DNA of 64,000 nucleotides from Puccinellia tenuiflora. Lineage: Eukaryota; Streptophyta; Magnoliopsida; Poales; Poaceae. The DNA is taken from the NCBI GenBank assembly GCA_012064385.1, contig QRDG01001910.1:986931-1050930 (forward strand). The letters are read 5' to 3'. The position numbers and the translations under genes were made by a program. How positions within the stretch are numbered: the stretch's first letter is position 1; each line of letters starts with the position of its first letter. Under the pieces are notes generated by a model. It worked only from the letters and a program-made list of their open reading frames with translations, was not told the DNA's origin and searched no databases. This document shows positions 56,131-64,000 of this stretch, piece by piece.

Positions 56131-57384
56131 CTAAACTTCATTAGTGTTGTGCTTAATGTTCAGTTGCATGGTATCCATCTTCTCAATTACATACTCCAGC
56201 TTTTTGCAACAAATCTCGTTAGCAATCCTGGCACTGTAGTCACACTTCTCAAATGGACGATATTCACAAGCACTTCTTATTTCCTCGCGCAGAGTTGTTT
56301 GAATTTCCTGCTCCATCAGCAATTAAAAAAATGAATTTATCACCTGTGATTCATAGTGAATATATTGTGCCAAGAATAAATTCAATAATGAACTACTGAA
56401 AAGATTAAGAAGTGTCACTGATTAATCGGTTCACAACTTCACATATCTCGCTAGTATTTTGGTTGAAAAATGTATCATCGGGTCAGAGGAGAGCAGAATA
56501 TTACATGACATACTTAACAGCCAGTTGCCTAAAAAATGATGATTACTGATTTTGCAATAACCATACGAGCAATGCACACAGGCAAACAATATTAAATACT
56601 AGAGTATTACAATTGGACATCACAAGCAATTGTTGCAGTCAGCAAAAGTTCCAAATTTTGGCACAATATAGAGACATGGAAAACAATAGTTGAGTGCGTC
56701 AAACAACATGGAACAATGTTTTCATGGAGACTACAAGTAGAAATTAGCAAACGGAACTAGTTGGTTGCAGTTCAGGACATTAGCACAATAGTAATCACAA
56801 GGCAATAAGTTCATATCACAGCGAATATGGGAAGCACGGAAAGATGTATCGCTATGACGCTATCGGCAGTATACCTTACAAAGCATGCCATTCCCACACT
56901 GATAACCGACAACAATTCATAAGCAATAAAATTTAAGCAACCAATGAGCCTAAAGAGATACTGCATCAAAACATAATTTCAGATCTGGAACCAGTGCCAT
57001 GGCTTCAGTGTGCTAATTATTTTAGAAACTCTTAATTTAATTCCAGTCTGCCGTAGGTTCGGAGGTAGTGGATGGATGAGGGCATATGTACCTTCATGGA
57101 GAGCATGAACTCACGGCAGTGGGCGGCGACGGCGTCGGCGCGGGGACCCTGCGAGTTCCTGAGCTCCTCGATGGCCAACCCCGCCAGCTCCAGCACCCGC
57201 ACTACCCGCTGAGCAGGAAGAACAAATAACGTAGCTCCATCAAGATTCAAGAACCCAACCACTAATCCAAGGAGAGAGAGAGAGCCCGGAGGACCAAAGT
57301 GCCAAGGCGAGAGTGGGGGTGAGCGGCTACCTTCTCGACGCTGTGGAGGCGCTGGAGCGAGCTGCTCTGGCCCAGTGAAGACAT
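56131..57384 (-). CDS. MED11: Mediator subunit 11 (MED11), three exons, intact frame
   Basis: MED11 is a small helical subunit of the head module of the Mediator coactivator. It pairs with MED22 and helps RNA polymerase II pre-initiation complex assembly in the nucleus. Exon 1 is 57384-57331 (MSSLGQSSSLQRLHSVEK), exon 2 57208-57092 (RVVRVLELAG...CREFMLSMK) and exon 3 56307-56131 (EIQTTLREEIRSACEYRPFE, KCDYSARIANEICCKKLEYV, ending NTNEV). All junctions are GT-AG and in phase, giving 115 codons, the length I recall for Arabidopsis MED11. The CEYRPFEKCDY-ARIANEIC core is intact. The 3' flank is cut about 55 bases after the stop by the thioredoxin fragment. A MITE lies 305 bp upstream of the ATG. 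It may be the native gene at a rearranged locus or a captured copy. Confidence 0.88.
56308..57091 (-). other. MED11 intron 2
   Basis: 784 bp, AT-rich, without nested genes. Arm 1 of the inverted duplication matches only up to 56698, so the acceptor half is unique to this copy. Confidence 0.8.
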
Positions 57385-57688
57385 CGCTGCTGGCGAATAC
57401 GGAGGTGGTGGGCGTGCTGGGCGTAGGGGCTGGAGCCGCGCCGGTGGGGAAGGAGGCGGCGTCGATTGCTGGCGACTGGCGAGGATGGCCGGAATCGGGC
57501 GATGATTTGGGGAACTGGAGGGGAAACGAATCGGGCCGAACAGTAAGCCTGCGGGCTCAGCCCAGGAACTCAAGAGAAGGGAGTTTTTGTATTTCCTTAA
57601 ATGAAGTTTTCTTTTTTCATCCGTCACATTTTAATTTCAAGTACGGGGCGAATATTAATATTTCTCTTGTGTAAGATTATACATGTTA
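57385..57688 (-). promoter_or_regulatory. MED11 upstream region
   Basis: About 300 bp between the MED11 ATG and the MITE, GC-rich near the gene and AT-rich further up. It probably contains the 5' UTR and core promoter; no clear TATA box at a standard distance is seen. Confidence 0.35.
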
Positions 57689-57782
57689 CTCTCTCCGATC
57701 CATAGAAAGTATCGCTTATTTAGTATAAAGTTTGTACTAACTTAGTACAAAATGAGCGACACTTTTTATTAATCGGAGGGAG
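57689..57782 (-). mobile_element. Stowaway-like MITE (copy 2)
   Basis: Same 94-bp MITE as 15053-15146, inverted, with TA on both sides (57687-57688, 57783-57784). Confidence 0.85.
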
Positions 57783-58441
57783 TAGTATTAATTTTATACT
57801 TCATATAGTATATAGTTGTCATCATAATCTTGTAACATGTTACATGCCTGTCCAAATTCCAATTCAACCAAACAAAAGCCTTCGATAAAAGCAAAGTCAC
57901 ATGATGTCGTAAAGTGTGGCCATAATCTTTTGGTATGTAATTTGGCACATGCAAAACACTTTATTTTGCATAAAATGTATGTATTCAATATTAAATTTTA
58001 AAATTTTTGTTCTAAATTATTTCACATAAGTAATTCTCAGCATGCAATTCATTTATACATTTCCAAGGGTTTAGAAATATGTTAATATGCAAACAAATAT
58101 TGTTACCATTCGAATAGTTTATTTAATAGGTTTGTGTTTATTACACTCGGTGTCTACATTCTAGATTAAACCACGTAAGATTCGAAAACCAAATTATACC
58201 ATTTGCCGAAAGGTGAAAATGGCCAACCCAGGCTAAGGATTTCATACCAACATTTGCAAACAAACCATGGCAACATCATTCAACCATATCCAGCTTAAAC
58301 TCAGATCAACACAGACTGCGACACAACCATATCCTGCTTAAACTCAGATCAACACAGACTGCGACAAAACTCCTTACATTTAGGGTACTACTACTGATAG
58401 ACAGAATCCACGTATTATATAACACTAATTATTCTTCTATA
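57783..58441 (-). other. Intergenic DNA between MED11 and fibrillarin fragment, arm 2
   Basis: AT-rich, matching 14394-15052 inverted with scattered substitutions. No gene. Confidence 0.5.
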
Positions 58442-58805
58442 TTAAGTTGCCTTCTGTTTCTTGGGCATCCTGTAACCACCAACAACGCAGGCATGGTCCC
58501 GCTCAAAGGGCTCCAGGGTGACCTGCTCCCGAGGGCTTGAACTGGTCGGCCTTCAGCTTCTCCACTTCACTAGCAAACACGGCCTCAGCAGGCATGGTGG
58601 AGTCGATACAGTTGGCATGATCAGAGGAAAGGTGTTAAATCGATCAGAGGAAAGGTGTTAAATCAGTGGCTACTTCGACATTTCCAAGGCATTGGTCTCA
58701 CATATAAATCTGTGGTCCTTGAGTATTCGAGTGTACCTTGATTGAAATGACAAAATGGCCACCATTATTCAAGAAGTAGGACGTATTAAGGGCTAAGATC
58801 CTGGC
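58442..58805 (-). pseudogene. Fibrillarin 3' exons, fragment (copy 2)
   Basis: Minus-strand counterpart of 14031-14393. The penultimate exon (58805-58737) has Thr and Asn where copy 1 has Ala and Lys (NTSYFLNNGG). The last exon (58616-58442) has one extra G in the PSEQ codon region, shifting the frame before EQVTLEPFERD. It also lacks an AG at the expected acceptor, like copy 1. Upstream exons are absent within the window. It cannot encode the methyltransferase. Confidence 0.85.
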
Positions 58806-59237
58806 CTGTGGGACAGAAGATAGGGTGACAGGTTGAAAAATGATTAGCAGTGTTAACAAACTGCCTATCTCATGCAACGTTCGCATTGAGGATAGTAGGC
58901 AGTACCGATGCATTGCAAGCTTAAATTTGAATAGTAAAAGGACAAAAGAGCAACAGAATAATGTACATTTTGCTGAAGAAAAGTACACTTTAGAATAACC
59001 AAGAACTTTTAGATAGATGAAAATGCAGAGTCAAGTCCCAAGTAACAAGTTAGGTTACAATTTAACCCATCTAGATAAGTTGCTGCTTGTAGTAACAGAA
59101 ATCTATCATATCAACGAGGCTAAAACTTCCAACCAAAAAAACCACTATGTTATCAGATTAGATAATGTGAAGTAGGAACATACAGGTTGTATGGTCAATT
59201 GTCATCTAACATGCACAACTCTACCTTCGAAACTCCA
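58806..59237 (-). other. Fibrillarin intron/upstream remnant, arm 2
   Basis: AT-rich DNA matching 13601-14030 inverted, probably intron sequence of the fibrillarin gene. No coding exon recognised. Confidence 0.45.
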
Positions 59238-60252
59238 TGTCGGCACAGTGGAAACCAGGGTACCACGGGCCGGCCTGCCAAGGGCCCACAACACTCTTCA
59301 GAAAATTTCACTAAGGACCAGGCTCTCCCAGCCTGGAGAGGCTCTCCAAGCCTGGCGAGCCTCGCGAGGGTTTTTCCCCTCGGCGAGGGATCTCTCCTCG
59401 AGAGGTCACCAAGACATCCCACCAAGGATCAAGCCAGAGGGCTCGGCGAGGCCTCCTGCCTCGCCGAGGCTCCTTCCAGCCTCACGGGGTTCCTTCCCTT
59501 CGAAGCCGGCTCTGTCTCCGCGACAGAGCGCACATGGGCTCTGCGTCCTCCGCAGAGTCACGGACGCGCCAAAGCGCGATGACGACAGCGTTGTCGTTTC
59601 CATTCTCGTGTATAAAGCAGTCAACAAAGCAGCGCCAAGCAAAGGAGGTGCAAGACTTGCCATTTTGGTGATAAGGAGACCGTCTGCCGCTGCTGACGAG
59701 GGCGACGTCACTGTGGGACGCATCCCGAGCTCCTGCAGCGCCGGCCCACCGTCCTGGCTGGACGGTGGCTTTTACAGCTTTGGTGACGCTGCCCCTGCCA
59801 TGGACTCCACCTTTATCGTGTACCCTGCCTCCTCCTTCGTCGCCATGTGGTAACCCTTCCCGCCAAGATATTTGGGGGAAGAGGTCCAGGACACCTATAA
59901 AAGGAGGGGGAGCACACCCAGGCAAGGGGATTCAGATCTTGATTCTTCTCCATTTCTAGGGTTTCGAGAGCTACAGCCATTGTTAGCCACCTCGAGCTCG
60001 ACAAGCTCTCCTTGTACTGTAACCTCTCCAAGCAGTGCAATACACCAACAGCAGGACGTAGGGGTTTTACCTCTCCAAGAGGGCCCTGAACCTGGGTAAC
60101 ATCGTGTGTTCATCTCTGCGGTGTTGTCCCACAACGAGCTCGACGAGCACCGTCGCCGAGGCACGTTGAGGGTTGTTTGATTCCGTGTTCAGCCCCTTGC
60201 TCGATTCCTTACCTCGTGAGAAACACCCAGTTCCTGGGAAAGATCTCCAACA
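59238..60252 (+). repeat. Gypsy 5' LTR
   Basis: 1015 bp from TGTCGG to CCAACA, with a TATA box (CTATAAAAGG) at 59895-59904 and a GC-rich 5' half containing GAGGCTCTCC-like repeats. The end is placed by the primer site four bases later; the second LTR is outside the window. Confidence 0.75.
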
Positions 60253-60255
60253 TTT

Positions 60256-60273
60256 TGGCGCGCCAGGTAGGGG
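60256..60273 (+). other. Gypsy primer-binding site
   Basis: TGGCGCGCCAGGTAGGGG, the primer site typical of RIRE2-like cereal elements. Confidence 0.8.
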
Positions 60274-60304
60274 CCTGAGGCGTTTCTTCAACCTCGACAC
60301 AGCC

Positions 60305-61850
60305 ATGGCCGGCTCTCGCGCTGAACGCCTCGCTCGCCGGACGGCCAGCGCCGCCACCGCTCCTCCTGCTGGCAACCCGCGCGGCCTCCCGCGCGGACGC
60401 GCTGTTCCGGAGCGCCGCGTCGACCCCGAGCCCCACGTCGAGCACCCAGAGGACGACGACGACGGCCGCACCGAGGATGACCTCGACGAAGAAGAGGCTT
60501 CCTCCCTGCACCCGTCGCGGGACGGCGCTGCCTCCTCGCTGGGCCGCCCTGCGCACAGCCCAGCAACTGCGCTCCTCATGGCGCAGGAGCTGCTGTAGTA
60601 CCGCCCCACGCCGGAGGCTCAAGAAGCCTGGCTCAACCGCCTCTCCGAGCTCGTCGGCGCCGCCCGCGTCGCCGCTCCTGCACCGTCCCGTTCGCTGGTT
60701 CCCTCTGCCCGCATGGGGGACGTGGCGCACGGCGCTCCTCCTGCACCCCCACTTCATCCCGCGCCGCTCCAGCTCCACCGCAACCTGCTCCAGCGGGGGC
60801 TCCTCCTCGCGACAACTGTGCTGCATCGCACGCCTCGTCGCCGCACGACTGCCAAATCGTGCAGCGAGCCCCCGAGGACGCACGCGTGAGCATAGAGCGT
60901 GGGCAGAACCGCCACAACCGCGCCGTCCAAGACGTCGCCGCCGCGGGGCGCCACCTCCGCACCACCCTCGCCAACGGCGTGGTCACCTACGGCACGACGG
61001 CTGCGTTTACTCGCAGCCTCCTTCGCGTCGTCTGGCCGGTCAAGTTCAGGCCGGATCTTCCCCGCGCTACGACGGCAAGAACAACCCCCTGGAGTTCCTG
61101 CAGCTTTACACTTTGGCCATCCAGGCCGCCGGGGGTGACGACAGAGTCATGGCGAACTGGTTCCCCATGGCCCTCAAGGACTCCGCGTCCTCGTGGCTCA
61201 CCAACCTCCCCGCCGAGTCCATCAACACCTGGGAGGATCTCTGCCGGTGCTTCATCGCCAATTTCAAGGGCACGTACGAGCGCGGCCTCATGTACAACGA
61301 CCTCCGCGGCGTGCGCCAGAAGCCTGGCGAGACCCTTCGCAAGTACATCCAGCGTTTCAGCCAGGTGCGCAACAAGATCCCCAACGCCACCGACGCACAG
61401 GTCATTTCGGCCTTCCAGGCTGGAGTCACGGACGTGCGGATGCTCGAGAAGCTTGGCATCCACGACAATATCACCACCGTCGTCAAGCTCTTCGACCTGG
61501 CGGACAAGTGCGCCAAGGCTGAGGAGGGCCGCCTGTTCGTCAAGAACGAGCCAGGGGACCCCGCCGAGGGGTCCAAGAAGAAGAAATCCTCCGAGAAGCG
61601 CAAGACCACTGCGGTCCTCGCGGCTGAACCTGACGCCAAGCAGCCTCGCGCCACCGCTCCAGCCGCAGGCCCCGAGAAGAAAGATGACCGCCCCTTCTGC
61701 GTCTACCACAACAGGCATTCCCATGCCACCGTGGACTGCTACGACCTCAAGAGGCTCCGCGAGGCTCGCGAGGCCCGCGACGGGCAGCAAGGTCGCGGTG
61801 GCCGCGGCGTTGGCCGCGGCGGCCGCGGGGGGCGACGCTGGAACAACAAC
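60305..61850 (+). pseudogene. Gag polyprotein of the RIRE2-like Gypsy
   Basis: The gag starts at 60305 (MAGSRAERLARRTASAATAP). A TAG at 60596-60598 sits between AQELL and YRPTPEAQEAWLN, where CAG would be expected. The frame shifts somewhere between about 60800 and 61060. It then carries the capsid region YDGKNNPLEFLQLYTLAIQA, a WFPMALKDSASSWLTNLP stretch and the retrotransposon gag core (FKGTYERGLMYNDLRGVRQK, ETLRKYIQRFSQVRNKIP). A zinc-knuckle-like CVYHNRHSHATVDC and an RGG-rich stretch close the domain. It is inactive as read but only lightly damaged. Confidence 0.8.
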
Positions 61851-62723
61851 TACAACGACAACTACCAGCAAAACCCTCAAGCCAACGCCGTCCAGCCCGC
61901 GAACGACAACCTCCCTTCCGAGACTCCTGAGGGCTATCAGGTGCCTCGCGGGGCCGCTTGCATCCTCGGCGGGGCTCAGGCCCCCAGCTCCAACCGCCAC
62001 TTCAAGCAACTCGCCCGCGAGATCGCGGCAGCGCTTCCCGGGGTTGAGGCCTCCAGGCCCCTCAAGTGGTCCCAGTACCCCATCACTTTCGACTCCAGCG
62101 ACAACCCCAAGTCCACCTCAACTGTTGGCACCATCCCGCTGGTCTGCACCCCCACCATCAACAACATTGCAGTCTCTAAGACGCTAATCGATGGGGGTGC
62201 AGGCCTCAACGTCATCTCTGTCGAGACCTTCGAGAAGCGTCAGGTGCCCTACGAGCGGCTCATGCCCACCAGGCCCTTCTCGGGGGTGACAGAGGGTCTC
62301 ACCACCCATTTGGGGCAAGTGAGGCTCGCGGTCACTTTCGGCACACAGGCCAACTACCGCACCGAGCTGATCGACTTCGACGTCACGCACATCGGCCTGT
62401 CCTACAACGCCATCCTCGGCTACCTCGCCCTCGCGAAATTCATGGCGGTGACCCACCACGCCTACAACCTCGTCAAGCTTCCTGGCTCAGGGGGCACCAT
62501 CGTCATCCGCGGCATGGTCTCAGACGCTTTGTACGCCGCGCAAGCGGCCTACAAGGCTGCCGCGGTGGCGTCCCCAGCTGACGAGGATGAAGAACCCCTC
62601 CCGAGGCCCCCCGCGAAGAAGAAGCAGCTGTTCTCTCAGGAGAAGGCCGCGACGAAGCAGGTGTCTCTTGAGGCAAGCGGCTCGGGGGCTAGCGTCACCA
62701 TCGGCGCCAACCTGCCTCCCAAA
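61851..62723 (+). pseudogene. Protease region of the RIRE2-like Gypsy
   Basis: In the same frame as the gag core, an aspartic-protease fold is indicated by KTLIDGGAGLNVISVETFEK, with the catalytic Asp at 62190-62192 (DGG in place of DTG or DSG). The second-half motif IGLSYNAILGYLALAKF follows, like the ILG of retropepsins. The frame ends at TAG 62724-62726. Confidence 0.75.
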
Positions 62724-62726
62724 TAG

Positions 62727-64000
62727 GAAAGCGCGCTCGTCGCCTTCCTCAGGGCAAACTCTGACATGTTCGCATGGACACCGTCAGATATGTCCGGCGT
62801 ACCGAGGGAGGTTATCGAGCACCACTTAGCCGTGTGTCCAAACGCACGCCCCGTGAAGCAAAAGGCGCGGCGCCAGGCGCCAGAGAAGCAAGATTTCATC
62901 GTTCAAGAAGTAGAGAAGTTGAAGAAAGCCAGCATCATCAAAGAAGTTGTCCATCCCACTTGGCTCTCCAATGGTGTGGTCGTCCCCAAGCACACTGGAG
63001 GAAGCCGCCTCTGCATCAACTTCACCGACCTCAACAAAGCCTGCCCCAAGGACCCCTATCCCCTCCCGAGGATCGACCAGATCGTGGACTCCACCACCGG
63101 CTGTGCACTCCTCTGTTTTCTGGATGCCTTCTCAGGCAATCACCAGATCAAGATGGCGAAGGAGGACAAGGAAAAGATAGCATTTCTCACCCCTTGTGGT
63201 GTGTTTTGCTACGTCTGCATGCCCTTCGGCCTGAAAAATGCCGGTGCCACTTTCCAGCGCCTCATGAGGATCGCCTTGGGGGCTCAAATGGGAAGGAATG
63301 CAGAGGCCTACGTCGACGACATCGTGGTCAAGACCCGCGAGAAGGACACGCTCATCAAGGACCTCGAGGAGACCTTTGCCAACTTGCGCAAGGTAAACAT
63401 CAAGCTAAACCCCGCCAAGTGCGTCTTCGGGGTCCCTTCAGGCAAGCTCCTCGGGTTCCTGGTGTCCCATCGTGGCATCGAAGCAAACCCTGACAAGATC
63501 AAGGCCATAGAAGAAATGCAGCCTCCTCGTCGCCTCAAGGACATGCAGCGCTTAGCGGGATGTATGGCCAGCCTTGGCCGATTCATCTCCAAGTTCGGCG
63601 AGAGGGCGCTGCCGTTTTTCAAGATCATGAAGCGGTCTGGTCCTTTCAAGTGGACCCCTGAAGCGGCAAAGGCCTTCGAGGACCTGAAGGAATACCTAGC
63701 GAGCCCACCCATCATGGTTGCCCCACGCCCTCGCGAGCCTCTGAAGCTGTATCTTGCAGCCACTCCTCAAACGGCAAGCGCGGTCTTGGTGGCTGAAAGG
63801 GAAGAGCCAGTCCTCGCCAAGCAGAGCTCCACCTCGCCAAGCCCAGAACTCCACAACAAGGAAGCAGCCTCGTCAAGCCTCCAGCCTCATGCCGAGCCTT
63901 TACAAGTGGGGCCTCAAGAAAGCCTCGACAAGGACTCCACTGCGCCTCGAGAGGAGCCCACCGCTGCCACGACAACAACCACCCTCGTCGAGCATCCCGT
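62727..64000 (+). pseudogene. Reverse transcriptase region of the RIRE2-like Gypsy (partial)
   Basis: Open to the window edge in the same frame as the protease, separated only by the TAG at 62724-62726. Reverse transcriptase motifs appear in order: SRLCINFTDLNKACPKDPYP, CFLDAFSGNHQIKM, CYVCMPFGLKNAGATFQ and the catalytic YVDDIVVKT (63309-63335). KLNPAKCVFG and the thumb/connection region with FKWTPEAAKAFEDLK follow. An acidic Glu/Ser/Pro-rich linker follows at 63770-64000, where RNase H should begin. No stop or frameshift is seen in these 424 codons. Confidence 0.85.

Larger units (their letters stand above)
56698..59237 (-). repeat. Inverted duplication arm 2 (fibrillarin-MED11 block)
   Basis: Reverse-complement partner of 13601-16137. 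The right edge is the insertion point of the Gypsy at 59238. The last five bases (CTCCA, 59233-59237) are also in arm 1, so they are genuine block sequence and the target site of that Gypsy. The block should continue beyond the Gypsy, outside the window. Confidence 0.9.
59238..64000 (+). mobile_element. Tat/RIRE2-like Gypsy retrotransposon, 5' part
   Basis: A GC-rich plus-strand element whose 5' LTR starts TGTCGGCACAG at 59238. It has a primer site TGGCGCGCCAGGTAGGGG, gag, protease and the first part of pol. It runs off the right edge inside pol. The primer site and the KACPKDPYPLPRIDQIVDST reverse transcriptase text are like RIRE2/Tat-lineage elements of cereals. The CTCCA before the LTR is the expected left target duplicate. 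Confidence 0.88.

Noticed and set aside
60987..62009. 340-codon minus-strand frame opposite gag
   Set aside because: Antisense shadow of a GC-rich coding region; no motif, no start context and no splice structure.
60859..62187. 442-codon Arg/Ser/Pro-rich frame on the plus strand
   Set aside because: It overlaps the Gypsy gag-protease frame out of phase. The composition follows the GC-rich third positions, and the overlapping frame has recognisable retroelement motifs.

Overview
The window is nuclear DNA of a grass, most likely a Triticeae cereal such as wheat, barley, rye or a relative. The evidence is a Copia element whose LTR opens like the BARE/Angela/WIS group, several large En/Spm-type CACTA transposons, Gypsy elements primed by TGGCGCCGTTGCCGGGGA, Stowaway MITEs, and plant genes split by GT-AG introns. 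Almost everything is nested transposable elements. The only cellular genes are one MED11 gene with an intact coding sequence and pieces of three others. There are no prokaryotic features.

Layout. 1-1948 is the 3' internal part of a minus-strand Gypsy element. 1949-13439 is CACTA A, a chimeric remnant carrying a broken TNP2-like transposase, split by a non-autonomous Copia element (4113-12513, minus, GGTAT target duplication). 13440-13600 is a MITE remnant. 13601-16137 is the first arm of an inverted duplication holding fibrillarin 3' exons and MED11 exons 1-2. 16138-18474 is a truncated Gypsy (LTR, primer site, gag). 18475 to about 43965 is CACTA B on the minus strand. Its second gene was hit by a gag-only Gypsy (20141-27780, GGCGC target duplication), and a 10.2-kb stretch of the combined structure was then duplicated in tandem (21192-31378 and 31379-41189). 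At about 43965 it meets CACTA C head to head. C (about 43960-55617, plus strand) carries a decayed transposase and a decayed second gene. That second gene is interrupted by CACTA D (50367-52207, ATC target duplication).

55618-59237 is the second arm of the inverted duplication, on the minus strand, joined to a third gene piece. In transcription order it holds fibrillarin 3' exons, a complete three-exon MED11 (115 codons), and a 5'-truncated thioredoxin-o piece of three exons that ends at the broken edge of CACTA C. 59238-64000 is a GC-rich Tat/RIRE2-like Gypsy with 5' LTR, gag, protease and the start of pol; it runs off the window.

The CACTA elements share a design. Clusters of short inverted repeats lie at the termini and again between the two genes. 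A GC-rich leader follows, then a small hairpin with a conserved loop, then the coding exons. The second-gene product ends in what looks like a Ulp1-type (C48) protease fold with the catalytic Cys and His replaced. Many frames are broken by TAG where CAG is expected, the pattern left by deamination of methylated CHG sites. All family names and homologies are from reading and recall; no database search was run.
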